Program-made: the position numbers and the translations under genes | Shown here: piece after piece, positions 51,936 to 61,093 of the stretch | Layout of the letters: every line of letters starts with the position of its first letter | Position numbering within the stretch: position 1 is the stretch's first letter | Assembly (NCBI GenBank): GCA_018660835.1 | Contig: JABJJN010000053.1 | Span: 186,001-250,000, forward strand | Direction: 5' to 3' | Source of the DNA: Gemmatimonadota bacterium | GTDB taxonomy: Bacteria; Latescibacterota; UBA2968; UBA8231 | DNA: 64,000 nt | The notes under the pieces: generated by a model | The model's database searches: none | The model's input: the letters and a program-made list of their open reading frames with translations, nothing else | Told to the model about the DNA's origin: nothing

Positions 51936-53180
51936 CTAGAAACCGCCGCGCATCTTTTCGGTGTCGGCGACGCGCTGGATGGCGATCATGAAGGCGGCCG
52001 TTCGCATCGGCACATGCCTCTGTTTCATGATGGCAGTTACTTCGTTGTACGTTCTCACCATGATTTTCTCGAGTTCTGTATTGACGTGATCCTCATCCCA
52101 CGTCATGGCCTGGATGTTCTGTACCCACTCGAAGTAGGAGACCGTGACGCCTCCGGCATTGGCAAAAATATCCGGGACGACGACGATCCCGCGTTCATTG
52201 AGAATGGCGTCACCAATCGTCGTGATCGGTGAGTTTGCCGCTTCGACGACCATCTTTGCTTCTATCTGACGCGCATTGTCCTGAGTGATCACGCCACCGA
52301 GGGCGGCAGGAATCAGAATGTCACAGTCGATGGTAATCAGATCCTCATTGGACAGGGCTTCACCTTGTCCAAACCCCTCAATCGTTCGGTGCTCATAGGT
52401 ATGGTCGAATAACTCTTTGATGGGGAGCCCTGCGTTGGCATACAAGCCGCCACTGGCATCACTGACGGCGATGATCGTTGCCCCCATTTCGGAGAGAAAT
52501 TTGCCCGTATAGGATCCTACGTTGCCAAACCCCTGGATGGCGACGCGAGCTCCTCGCAGGTCGATGCCAGCATCGCGCGCTGCCTCGCGTGTGGCAATGC
52601 TGACACCTTTTCCCGTCGCCGCCTCACGGCCAGGCGAGCCACCCAGTTCCAGTGGTTTGCCCGTCACAATGCCCGGCGTATACCCATAACGCTGGCTGTA
52701 TTGGTCCATGATCCAGGCCATCACCTGTGCATTCGTGTTGACATCGGGAGCGGGTATGTCACGGTGCAGCCCCCAGGCAAACCCCATACGAGTCGTGAAC
52801 CGACGGGTCAGCATTTCCAGTTCGCGCTGAGACATCTGCCAGGGATCGCAGGTAATGCCGCCCTTGGCGCCGCCAAAGGGGATGTTGACGAGGGCAGTCT
52901 TCCAGGTCATCAAGGATGCGAGAGAGCGGACTTCATCAAAGTCTACCTCTGGATGAAATCTCAAACCGCCTTTCATCGGACCTCGTGAACCATTGTGCTG
53001 AACGCGATAGCCGAGGAAGACCTCTATGTCGCCAGAGTCCAGGCGGACAGGGACCTCAACCTTGACCTCGCGAAAAGGGGTCTTGAGGATCTTGCGAATG
53101 TCCTCGTCGATGCCGATGACATCCGCTGCCTTATCAAACAGGCGATTGGTGTTCTCGTAATTGTTAAGTTTCTCGGCCAC
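51936..53180 (-). CDS. glutamate dehydrogenase (Glu/Leu/Phe/Val dehydrogenase family)
   Basis: 414 residues. GSRGPMKGGLRFHP contains the substrate Lys, FGGAKGGITCDP the catalytic Lys, and VAIQGFGNVGSYTGKFLSEMG the NAD(P) fold. Length and strings fit the hexameric glutamate dehydrogenases that interconvert glutamate and 2-oxoglutarate plus ammonia. The GTG at 53180 with GGGAGA upstream is preferred over the longer reading. It makes 2-oxoglutarate, the co-substrate of the PhyH oxygenases nearby, though no direct link is shown. Confidence 0.94.
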   Translation of the reverse strand: MAEKLNNYENTNRLFDKAADVIGIDEDIRKILKTPFREVKVEVPVRLDSGDIEVFLGYRVQHNGSRGPMKGGLRFHPEVDFDEVRSLASLMTWKTALVNIPFGGAKGGITCDPWQMSQRELEMLTRRFTTRMGFAWGLHRDIPAPDVNTNAQVMAWIMDQYSQRYGYTPGIVTGKPLELGGSPGREAATGKGVSIATREAARDAGIDLRGARVAIQGFGNVGSYTGKFLSEMGATIIAVSDASGGLYANAGLPIKELFDHTYEHRTIEGFGQGEALSNEDLITIDCDILIPAALGGVITQDNARQIEAKMVVEAANSPITTIGDAILNERGIVVVPDIFANAGGVTVSYFEWVQNIQAMTWDEDHVNTELEKIMVRTYNEVTAIMKQRHVPMRTAAFMIAIQRVADTEKMRGGF

Positions 53181-53287
53181 GAGGCGAGATCTCCCTGAGT
53201 GTTTACGGCACATGAGGTCGGGTGAGTCGGTGTAATCACCACCGGATCACTGCCAGAGGCTTTCGCCCTGGGTGGACGCTCTGCTCG

Positions 53288-54271
53288 TTAGTTAAGGGCG
53301 GCAGTACTTCCTGGGATTGCTTTTGACTTCCAGAACACCCACGTAACAACCCAGTTTCCGCCTTGCTGTTGGAGAAGCCAATAACTGACGCGCTCCTGTT
53401 CGTGGGCAGAGCTGCCGGCATTGGGCGTGGCACGAATCTGATCGCGAGTGACGGCAACTGCCTCGCCGCCAGCCGCGCCGACTGCTACGTGCAGGATCTC
53501 TCGCTCAATGTTGTAGTCGAGTCTTTCGAAACGCTCATCCAGCCATTCGCGGTACTCATCTTTGTCGCCAAAAACGATCAGCCACTTCGCCGGATTCGCG
53601 CTGAAAAGAGACTCTACCGCGACGAATTCCTCGTCGACGACGCCTGCAGCATCGCCGGCGCTACCGTCGGTCCACGCTGCCGCTTCGTCACGCAGCATTT
53701 GCGCCACTTGCTCATCAGCAATCCCCGTCACTGGGGCGCTATCGGTGGTATCCCCGTAGGCGTTGATGAGGCCCGTGGCGAGCCACTCTTCGTCCTGCTT
53801 AAAGAATGTCCACAAGCGGCGTTCAAAATAGTCCGAGCTGACCCCAGATTCGCGATCGATGACAGAACCAGAATCTGTGGTTGTGACGAAGGCCTTGTCG
53901 TCCCAGACATTGATGAAGACGACGGCTCGACTGATGTCAAAACGATGGGCCTGAAGCTGCTGGGCGACGTGCTCACCATACGCGTCACCACCCGTGACCA
54001 AGGGCGTCCAACCTGCGGCACTTGCACTTGTGCCGCCATCGTAGACGACAAAGCGGTCCTGGTCGTAGGCCTGGACAAGCAATTCTACGTCGCCTCGACG
54101 CCGACCTGACAGATCTTTACCGAGTGCGGCGCGAATCAAAATGGTTTCTGCCGTCTCTGCTGCTCTTGTTTGTGTGGGCAGGACAAGCAATAGCGCTGCA
54201 ACAAGGAGCAGCAGGCGAGTGAGCGTTGACATTCTGATCTTCGACGTCCCTGTGGTTGTGAGCTGAGTCAT
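53288..54271 (-). CDS. secreted protein with two tandem NTF2-like domains
   Basis: 327 residues. A signal peptide (about 1-37, LLLLVAALLLVLPTQTRA) leads to two cone-like domains of similar layout. The first (about 40-170) ends FKQDEEWLATGLI; the second (about 185-315) has DEEFVAVESLFSANPAKWLIVFGDKDEYREWLDERFE and ends NWVVTWVFWKSK. The pattern is that of SnoaL/NTF2-like pockets. No catalytic residues identified. The ATG at 54271 overlaps the upstream stop (TGATG) and has GGAG seven bases upstream, so it is translationally coupled to the HEAT-repeat lipoprotein. Confidence 0.72.
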   Translation of the reverse strand: MTQLTTTGTSKIRMSTLTRLLLLVAALLLVLPTQTRAAETAETILIRAALGKDLSGRRRGDVELLVQAYDQDRFVVYDGGTSASAAGWTPLVTGGDAYGEHVAQQLQAHRFDISRAVVFINVWDDKAFVTTTDSGSVIDRESGVSSDYFERRLWTFFKQDEEWLATGLINAYGDTTDSAPVTGIADEQVAQMLRDEAAAWTDGSAGDAAGVVDEEFVAVESLFSANPAKWLIVFGDKDEYREWLDERFERLDYNIEREILHVAVGAAGGEAVAVTRDQIRATPNAGSSAHEQERVSYWLLQQQGGNWVVTWVFWKSKAIPGSTAALN

Positions 54272-55494
54272 CAGCCTGCTCCGAGGTGATCAAGCGCCCA
54301 TTGCGCGTAGTATGCAACCGTATCGTCATCGTCGTCTAGCAACGCCTGCAGTGCTTGACGACTCTCGGCTGTTCCGAGTCGACCCAGAGAAATCACGGCG
54401 CTCCAACGAACTTGAGCGTCGTTGTCCGTCGTCGCCTCAATCAGCGCAGGGACCGCGTCATCCACACTCGCCTGACCGAGGATCTGTGCCGCCGCCGACC
54501 GCAAACGCGGGTCTGATGCATCAAGACTGCTCAGCAGCCTCGCAGCAATGCCACCGGACTTGCGCTCTACATCAATGAGAGATCGGACCGCATTGAGTCG
54601 CTGAATCGGGTCTTCATCATCTAAGCCGGTAAACAAGAATTCAACGCCACGGGGATCGCGCAGACGCGCCAGTGATGTGGCCGCAGCATAACGGACGAGA
54701 TTGCTTGCATCATCAATAAGAGCAGCCAGCGGTTCACGTGCGCCATTGTGGCCTATGTCGCCCAGGGCTTTGGCCGACTCGCGGCGGACCTCGGGGTCGT
54801 CGTCTGCCAGTTGCATTTCCAGCTGCTTCCGTACGACATCCAATGCACGATCGAGTCGCTCTTTTCGCTGTGGATTTTCATCGCGTAGTTCAACCAAGAG
54901 ACCGACGCCAAAGTGGTTGGCGTATCGCAGTTCCTCTATCGCGCTCTGAGCCTCCGCCTCACGATCACTGGCAATGGCGGCGCGAATCGTGTCGACGGCC
55001 GTCGCCTCACCCAGCTTCAACAAGGCAACAGCAGCGAGGAGGCGAATCGTTTCATTCGAGTCTGCCAATTGCTTTGTCACATTCGTCACGGCGATCTGTG
55101 TAAAACCCAGGTCGCCGACGGCACGCAACGCAGCGTGCCGTTCAGGATAGGTGTAGGCAATGGTTATGCGGTCGTCCATACTGGCGGACGCGGCACGATG
55201 ACGAATCCGTCCCAGCACAGTAGCAGCACCCGTACGAGCCCTCTCTCGCTCACTACGAAACTCCCTGTAGCGGGGGCCGCGATATTGAGCTGGATCGAGG
55301 AGCAACACCAGTTGGCGGGCCCCGGGGCGACCGAGAGCGACGAGCTCGTCAACGCCGTCGACCCAGCCTTGCGAGCCAATATCGTTGGCAGCCATCGTCT
55401 CGATCTGATCGCGGACCTGCTCTTCCGTCGTTGAGCAAGCACTAAGCAACGCGACCACCAGGAAGGCTAACGACCCATGGCGCAGACTACGCAT
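54271..55494 (-). CDS. HEAT-repeat lipoprotein
   Basis: 407 residues. Signal with lipobox LLSAC, then about nine HEAT/PBS-lyase-type repeats, for example LADDDPEVRRESAKALGDIG, LIDDASNLVRYAAATSLARL, LDASDPRLRSAAAQILGQA and TTDNDAQVRWSAVISLGRLG. Such solenoids are envelope scaffolds; no enzyme site is seen. The ATG at 55494 has GGAGAGAG directly upstream and gives a regular lipoprotein signal. The upstream gap is a divergent region with the cvpA-like gene. Confidence 0.88.
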   Translation of the reverse strand: MRSLRHGSLAFLVVALLSACSTTEEQVRDQIETMAANDIGSQGWVDGVDELVALGRPGARQLVLLLDPAQYRGPRYREFRSERERARTGAATVLGRIRHRAASASMDDRITIAYTYPERHAALRAVGDLGFTQIAVTNVTKQLADSNETIRLLAAVALLKLGEATAVDTIRAAIASDREAEAQSAIEELRYANHFGVGLLVELRDENPQRKERLDRALDVVRKQLEMQLADDDPEVRRESAKALGDIGHNGAREPLAALIDDASNLVRYAAATSLARLRDPRGVEFLFTGLDDEDPIQRLNAVRSLIDVERKSGGIAARLLSSLDASDPRLRSAAAQILGQASVDDAVPALIEATTDNDAQVRWSAVISLGRLGTAESRQALQALLDDDDDTVAYYAQWALDHLGAG

Positions 55495-55858
55495 TCGACT
55501 CTCTCCATCAGAGTTTTGCGATACCGTGGACAAGGTCACCGTGGATGATCTCGTCCTGACGTCGTAACTCATCAATTCTATTGGACCTACACGGTAAATG
55601 AAATGCCAGATTCGGACAATCTATGCCGATACACCCTCAGGGAGCAACCAGAGAAGGAGTTCACCACGGTATCGACTGGTTGAGGGTGACTTGAGCCTGT
55701 TGCTTGAGGGTCTGGCGAAGCATCGACGCAAAGGTCCTCGTACGTCCCTATCATTGCGCTATACCACACGCGACCCACTGCGGCCATTTTGCGGGATGGC
55801 CACGCACCCGATCTGCCTCCACAGGAGATCTTGCTCACAGCCTAGAGAGTATCCCATC
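55495..55858. other. 364-bp divergent intergenic region
   Basis: Between the HEAT lipoprotein and the CvpA-like gene. An open frame extends the CvpA gene leftward to 55598, but that stretch reads as Arg/Ser/Pro-rich non-coding sequence. I see no convincing promoter, hairpin or RNA gene here. Confidence 0.5.
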
Positions 55859-56491
55859 TTGCACTGGTTCGACTACGCTACCCTCGGACTTCTTGCCATT
55901 TTCGGCTTGCGTGGCTTCAGCCGCGGTTTGATTCTGCAATTGTCGGCCCTGGCTGCTGTAGTCACCGGTTTGCTCGGTGGCCTCTATCTGCACAGTGCCG
56001 CCATGGCCCTGCTGCCTGACCTGGGAAACTCCGTTCTTCAGTTCATCGCCGCCTTCACACTTGTTTTCGTCGGTATCGCCCTGAGCGTGAATCTGCTGGC
56101 GCGGGTGTTGAAGACAGCCGTAGATGCCCTATTTCTTGGTGTGGTTGATCGGGCACTGGGCACCGTACTGGGGCTGGCCATCGCTTCGCTGGCAGTGATT
56201 GCCACAGTTTTGCTGATCAGCCGCTTTTTGCCCAATGGGGTCAAGTGGCTCGAAGCGACTCAGTCGGCGGCTATCGTCTATCAGATCCTCGACCAGCTTC
56301 TTCCTTTATTGCCGGATCATTTCGACGAGTTCTTCCGCGACTATGCCGCGTCGTGGTCTGGACCCGATCAATTAGCGCCTATCGGCGAGGAGCTGATGCA
56401 GCGCTATGAGGGATTGGTAGAACACGGGCGCCGCGCCCTGGACGACGTCCGCGCTCTTGAGCAGGCCGCTGAGGACGTCGAGCTGCCCTGA
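55859..56491 (+). CDS. CvpA-family membrane protein
   Basis: 210 residues from the TTG at 55859 (GAGAG nine bases upstream); an ATG at 55796 is an alternative. Four hydrophobic segments, with WFDYATLGLLAIFGLRGFSRGLILQLSALA as the CvpA signature at the N-terminus and GVVDRALGTVLGLAIASL in the third. CvpA proteins are inner-membrane factors linked to envelope homeostasis and colicin V export. The C-terminal ~70 residues are acidic and soluble. Convergent with the RarA fusion gene, 18 bp apart. Confidence 0.82.
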   Translation: MHWFDYATLGLLAIFGLRGFSRGLILQLSALAAVVTGLLGGLYLHSAAMALLPDLGNSVLQFIAAFTLVFVGIALSVNLLARVLKTAVDALFLGVVDRALGTVLGLAIASLAVIATVLLISRFLPNGVKWLEATQSAAIVYQILDQLLPLLPDHFDEFFRDYAASWSGPDQLAPIGEELMQRYEGLVEHGRRALDDVRALEQAAEDVELP

Positions 56492-56509
56492 AGCTTCAAA
56501 AAGCAGCGA

Positions 56510-58771
56510 TTAAGCTGGGGCTTGCCCGCGAACAAAGGCGACACTCGTCGTCCACTCCACCTCTTTGTGGATGAGTTGTTCCTCAAAAAAGTGTCGTACA
56601 GTCTTTAGCTCTGCCGTCGCCAGCTCACGACGCAGATAACTGGCGAAGGTCCTGTGTAGTTCACCGCCAGGGTTGAACCACTGACCCAGGTGGGCGTGAG
56701 TCAGTCGCCGACGAGAGTGATACTGATGAACGTCGACCTCGACATCTACCAGCCCCGCCTCTTCCCAACCTCGACACAGATCCTGAGGTGTCCAAGTGAC
56801 TCGAGGATTGTCCAGGTCCGCGTAGATCGCTGCTTCTACCTTTAGTACGCGGCCTGCAAGATCGGCATTGCCGAGCAGATCGAGATTGACCAGGTCACAG
56901 AGCTTCTGAGACAGGCGTGGGACCGTCTCCGCCTGACGAAGGCGGCCGCCCGGCGCCATCAACTCAGCGACGGCGCGCAGGGCTGCAGGCCGTTCGGTGG
57001 TATCCACCAGCGAATTTCTGCCCAGGACGATGTCGAAACGCACATCCGCTTCATCCCGCAGACGCAACAGATCGGTCAATTGCGGTAGTGGGCCTTCCAG
57101 AACGGCGGGGCGGTCCAATTCTGGGAGTTGCTGAGCAGACATTTCCCGTATAGCGACAGCACTGGTCTTGTCGCGGCTGCGCGACCAGACACCGCCTTCC
57201 GGAACACGGCGCAGGGCTTCCCACGTCAACAGCCCGGAACCTGCATCGAGATCAAGGATGCGATCGTGGCGCGAGATATTGAGTTCGGCAAACAGTCGCT
57301 GACGCGTGTCTGCCAATTGCGCGCTTAGCTCACCTGCCGCGCGAATCAGCCATTGATCCCGAGCATCATCTGTGGGCGCCGTCGTGAGAATCTGTCCATC
57401 GTCGGCATCGACGACGGCAGCAAGCTGTAGCTCGCGACGCCTACGCACTTCATCGCCCAGGGCGCGTTCCCGGCCCTGGTCTGAGGGTTGGTAGAAGACG
57501 CGTCCGTGCATGGCTGTTGGCAGATACTGCTGTGCGACCCAATGGTCGCGAAATGCATGCGGGTACAGATAATTGGCACCATGCCCCAAGCTCTCACTGT
57601 CTCGACTTGCGTCCTTCAAGTGATCGGGTACCTGGTGGTCGTGCTCCTTCTCAATCGCGGCGAGGGCGTCGAAGAAGGCGAAGACCGAGTTGCTCTTGGG
57701 GGCAGTCGCGAGGTAAAGGGCCGCCTGCGCCAGATGAAAGCGACCTTCGGGCAGGCCAACGCGGTCGAAGGATTCAGCAGCCGTGTTGACGACGCTGAGG
57801 GCATTCGGGTCAGCGAGACCCACGTCTTCGCTGGCGAAGATGAGCATTCGCCGAAACAGGAAACGCGGATCTTCCCCCGCATAAACCATGCGGGCGAGCC
57901 AATAAGCTGTCGCATCAGGGTCGGAACCGCGCATGGATTTGATGAAGGCGGAAATTGTATCGAAGTGATAGTCGCCTTCCTTGTCGTAGAGGACGGCTCG
58001 TCGCTGAATGGATTCCTCAGCCACCGTCAGATCGACGCGGACGATGCCTCGATCATCGACGGGTGTTGTCTCTACAGCAAGCTCGAGTGCATTGAGCACA
58101 GCTCGCGCATCGCCATTTGCAACACCGACAAGATGCTCCCGTGCGTCGGCATCGATCTCCACACGTTTATCGCCAAACCCGCGCGGATCTGCCAAGGCCT
58201 GGTCAATGATGCGACGCAGATCTTGCTCGACAAGCGAAGTCAGCTGGAAAACGCGACTGCGAGATACGAGGGGACGATTCACGGCGAAGTAGGGGTTCTC
58301 CGTCGTGGCCCCAATCAGAATGACCGTGCCATTCTCGACCCAGGGAAGAAGTGCATCCTGCTGGGCCTTGTTGAAGCGGTGCACCTCGTCGACAAACAGG
58401 ATCGTCCGGTGACCATGCAGATCTCGGCGTTCCTTGGCCTCGGTGATGGCGCCGCGGATCTGGGCGACGCCAGCCAGTACCGCATTGATCGTGATGAAAT
58501 GAGAGCGTGTCGTATTGGCAATGACCAGAGCAAGTGTTGTCTTGCCCGTTCCCGGGGGACCGTAGAACAACAGCGAAGAAATCTGGTCCGCTTGAATCGC
58601 CCGACGTAGCAGTCGCCCGGGGCCGAGGATATGGTCCTGACCAACGAATTCATCCAACGTTCGAGGACGAAGACGGGCAGCCAGTGGTTGATCACGCTCA
58701 TTGGCGGCGCGACGGCCAGACTCGAACAGGTCCAGAGAGTCTCGATCGCTCTTGTGTGGGGAGTCTGACAT
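56510..58771 (-). CDS. rarA: RarA/MgsA recombination factor fused to a methyltransferase-like domain
   Basis: About 753 residues. Residues about 25-430 are a complete RarA AAA+ ATPase: [20 protein letters not shown], Walker [13 protein letters not shown], Walker [17 protein letters not shown], sensor [13 protein letters not shown], and C-terminal [19 protein letters not shown]. Residues about 510-750 add a Rossmann-type region resembling a SAM methyltransferase ([54 protein letters not shown]). The glycine loop reads DLDAGSG, close to the SAM motif. RarA acts at stalled replication forks; the C-terminal activity is unknown. Start at ATG 58771 (GTG at 58792 possible). Confidence 0.92.
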   Translation of the reverse strand: MSDSPHKSDRDSLDLFESGRRAANERDQPLAARLRPRTLDEFVGQDHILGPGRLLRRAIQADQISSLLFYGPPGTGKTTLALVIANTTRSHFITINAVLAGVAQIRGAITEAKERRDLHGHRTILFVDEVHRFNKAQQDALLPWVENGTVILIGATTENPYFAVNRPLVSRSRVFQLTSLVEQDLRRIIDQALADPRGFGDKRVEIDADAREHLVGVANGDARAVLNALELAVETTPVDDRGIVRVDLTVAEESIQRRAVLYDKEGDYHFDTISAFIKSMRGSDPDATAYWLARMVYAGEDPRFLFRRMLIFASEDVGLADPNALSVVNTAAESFDRVGLPEGRFHLAQAALYLATAPKSNSVFAFFDALAAIEKEHDHQVPDHLKDASRDSESLGHGANYLYPHAFRDHWVAQQYLPTAMHGRVFYQPSDQGRERALGDEVRRRRELQLAAVVDADDGQILTTAPTDDARDQWLIRAAGELSAQLADTRQRLFAELNISRHDRILDLDAGSGLLTWEALRRVPEGGVWSRSRDKTSAVAIREMSAQQLPELDRPAVLEGPLPQLTDLLRLRDEADVRFDIVLGRNSLVDTTERPAALRAVAELMAPGGRLRQAETVPRLSQKLCDLVNLDLLGNADLAGRVLKVEAAIYADLDNPRVTWTPQDLCRGWEEAGLVDVEVDVHQYHSRRRLTHAHLGQWFNPGGELHRTFASYLRRELATAELKTVRHFFEEQLIHKEVEWTTSVAFVRGQAPA

Positions 58772-58862
58772 CGGGGGAATTGTTGTCGCCACTCGACGGG
58801 AAAGATAGAGGCGTGTAACATAACCGGCTGCCCGACCAACAACCAGTCGAACCTTCAGGCAT

Positions 58863-58896
58863 CTCGGCAGACATGTCCGCCGAGATGTCTGCCGAG
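58863..58896. promoter_or_regulatory. 12-bp perfect inverted repeat between rarA and the epimerase gene
   Basis: CTCGGCAGACAT (58863-58874) and ATGTCTGCCGAG (58885-58896) are exact reverse complements with a 10-base spacer that itself ends in GCCGAG. It is the longest perfect short-spaced inverted repeat I found, 32 bp before the epimerase ATG and in the divergent region. No T-run on either side, so an operator or leader hairpin is more likely than a terminator. Confidence 0.6.
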
Positions 58897-58927
58897 AACA
58901 TGTAGACCGGAAAAACAGGCCCGAACA

Positions 58928-59956
58928 ATGACAGAACCGACGATCACTGACGAAACCGCTCTGATTGAGCGTATGACGAGACCCTCACGACTCGTCGAAG
59001 AAGCCGTCGCTGCTCTTGAAGGCGATATCCTGATCCTGGGCGTGGGGGGGAAGATGGGACCTACCCTAGCCGAATTACTTGTGCGAGCAGGTGCAACCAA
59101 CCGATCCCGTCGAGTTCTCGGTGTCGCTCGTTTCTCAGACCCTGCGGTAGCAGACCATCTGTCAGGCATCGGCGTCGAACCCGTCAAGGCAGACCTGTTG
59201 GATGACGAGTCGCTGGCAAATCTGCCGGAGGCACCGCACGTGCTGTATCTGGCAGGGTTCAAGTTCGGAGCCACTGGCAATCCATCGACAACATGGGCGA
59301 TGAATTCGCTTCTACCTGCCAAGGTGGTCGAAAGATATCGCCAATCCCAGGTGATCTATGTCAGCTCGGGAAATGTGTACGCCTACTGTGATGTGGATGG
59401 GACAGGTGCCGCAGAGGATGGGCGTCTCGAGCCGGTTGGAGAATACGCCCAGTCACGTCTCGGTGGGGAACGATTGGCCGAGTATGCAGCCCTTAAGCAC
59501 GGAACACGGCTCTATATCTCACGTCTCTTCTATGCGACGGAGCTGCGTTATGGAATCCTCCACGATATTGCCTGGAAGGTCTGGCAGGATGTACCCATCG
59601 ATCTGTCGATGGGGCATGTGAATCAGATATGGCAAGGTGACGCGAATGCCTATCTGGCCCGTTCCTTTCCATTGTGCGAGAGTCCGCCTGCTGTGTACAA
59701 CATGACGGGGACCCAGACGTTGTCCGTGCGAGATCTGGCGATTGGATTTGGCCGGCTCCTTGAGCGCCAACCGACATTCGTCGGCGAGGAACGCCCGACG
59801 GCGCTGCTCGGGAACACCACGGCCCTCGTCGAGAAATTGGGCCCGCCAGAGACCGCCATTGATGAGGTCGTCGACTGGATGGCGCACTGGGTCCGGTCCG
59901 GTGGGGTCAGTCACGGGAAGCCAACGAAATACGAATCCCGCACCGGGGAGTTCTAG
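58928..59956 (+). CDS. NAD-dependent epimerase/dehydratase (extended SDR) family protein
   Basis: 342 residues. ILILGVGGKMGPTLAELL is the dinucleotide motif, IYVSSGNVYAY holds the catalytic Ser region (about 146-147), and EYAQSRLGGERLAEY is the active-site Tyr173 motif. The Lys of YxxxK is replaced by Arg177. The C-terminal part (YNMTGTQTLSVRDLAIGFGRLL) is the sugar-binding region. It may act on a free or nucleotide sugar. First of a plus-strand set: its TAG directly abuts the ATG of the dehydratase gene. Confidence 0.87.
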   Translation: MTEPTITDETALIERMTRPSRLVEEAVAALEGDILILGVGGKMGPTLAELLVRAGATNRSRRVLGVARFSDPAVADHLSGIGVEPVKADLLDDESLANLPEAPHVLYLAGFKFGATGNPSTTWAMNSLLPAKVVERYRQSQVIYVSSGNVYAYCDVDGTGAAEDGRLEPVGEYAQSRLGGERLAEYAALKHGTRLYISRLFYATELRYGILHDIAWKVWQDVPIDLSMGHVNQIWQGDANAYLARSFPLCESPPAVYNMTGTQTLSVRDLAIGFGRLLERQPTFVGEERPTALLGNTTALVEKLGPPETAIDEVVDWMAHWVRSGGVSHGKPTKYESRTGEF

Positions 59957-61093
59957 ATGAAGATCACAGATCTACACATCTATGAGGTCGATGCCAGTAC
60001 TCGTGGCAATTGGCTCTTCGTTGTGATCGATACTGATTCAGGAATTCAAGGTGTGGGGGAAGCAAGTCAAAGTGGCAATGATGAGTTGGTCCGCGTGTGC
60101 CTGCGCCAACTCGCAGAACGTATCGAGGGTGCCGATCCGACGCAGCCCGAGGTGGTGTGGGAACTGACGGCGGGGGCGAGCGATGTATTCTCAGGGAAGT
60201 CCGGGCGCGTCGGGGCGACGGCGATGAGTGCCATCGATCAGGCCATGTGGGATATCGCTGGCAAGGCGGCAGATCTGCCGGCCTGGCGTCTGCTTGGCGG
60301 GCGTCGGCGTGAGCGGGTTCGCTGTTATGCTAATCTGAACCGGGGCACGACAGATCGTTCACCTGAGGGTTTTGCCCGGCAGGCGCAGGCTGCCGTCGCG
60401 GCAGGTTTCAGAGCAGTCAAGGCGACGCCATTTGATGAGGTTCGAGCAGCACATCAGGATCGGGATGACCTGTGGCCTGATGTTGAAAAGGGGCTGGCCC
60501 GCTTACACGCAACGCGGGAGGCGATCGGTGGCGACATCGATCTGCTCGTCGATTGCCACTGCCGCTTTGACCTGCCCCTGGCCTTGCGTGTTGCAGAGGC
60601 TGTAAAGCCCCTCGATCTGTTCTGGTTCGAAGAAGCAGTTCCACGCGATCAGATCAAGGCCAATGCACATATTACAGCTCATTCTGGTCAGATCACTGCC
60701 GGTGGTGAATCGTTCTTCGGCCGAGCTGAATTTGAGCGCTACGTCAAGGAGCAGGACGTTCACATCCTCATGCCTGATGTCAAACATGCGGGGGGGATTA
60801 CCGAATGCAGGCGGATCGCCCACCAGGCGCAGGTGCATCAGATCTCTGTCGCACCACACAGTCCGGCGGGGCCCGTCTCCACGATGGCTGGCGTTCACGT
60901 GGCGGCGACAATTACGAATTTTCTCATCCTGGAGTGGGCCTTCGGCGAAGTGCCCTGGCGTGGTGACTTACTCAAACCTGCTGAGATGGTTGAGGACGGA
61001 TATCTGGCCGTGCCTTCAACGCCCGGCCTTGGGTTCGAACTCGACGCCAAGGTCGTCGCCAAGCATGCCGTCGCCACAGGTGTCGCACAATGA
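59957..61093 (+). CDS. enolase-superfamily sugar-acid dehydratase (mandelate racemase/galactonate dehydratase-like)
   Basis: 378 residues. Capping domain MKITDLHIYEVD ... IQGVGEAS, then the barrel with metal ligands Asp199 (LLVDCHCRF), Glu225 (FWFEEAV) and Glu251 (AGGES). His201 two residues after the first Asp and His301 in VAPHSPAGPVS match the acid/base arrangement of galactonate-dehydratase-type enzymes. K155 is in VKATPF. Likely dehydrates an acid sugar to a 2-keto-3-deoxy acid, which a DapA-type aldolase could cleave. The exact acid is unknown. It overlaps the symporter gene by 4 bp. Confidence 0.9.
   Translation: MKITDLHIYEVDASTRGNWLFVVIDTDSGIQGVGEASQSGNDELVRVCLRQLAERIEGADPTQPEVVWELTAGASDVFSGKSGRVGATAMSAIDQAMWDIAGKAADLPAWRLLGGRRRERVRCYANLNRGTTDRSPEGFARQAQAAVAAGFRAVKATPFDEVRAAHQDRDDLWPDVEKGLARLHATREAIGGDIDLLVDCHCRFDLPLALRVAEAVKPLDLFWFEEAVPRDQIKANAHITAHSGQITAGGESFFGRAEFERYVKEQDVHILMPDVKHAGGITECRRIAHQAQVHQISVAPHSPAGPVSTMAGVHVAATITNFLILEWAFGEVPWRGDLLKPAEMVEDGYLAVPSTPGLGFELDAKVVAKHAVATGVAQ

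Noticed and set aside
55598..55858. N-terminal extension of the CvpA-like protein by 87 residues
   Set aside because: The stretch is rich in Arg, Ser and Pro without hydrophobic pattern, while family members begin at the first membrane helix.
57488..58609. A 373-codon open frame on the plus strand opposite rarA
   Set aside because: It is antisense to a strongly conserved RarA sequence, has no family motif or ribosome site, and arises from codon bias on the other strand.
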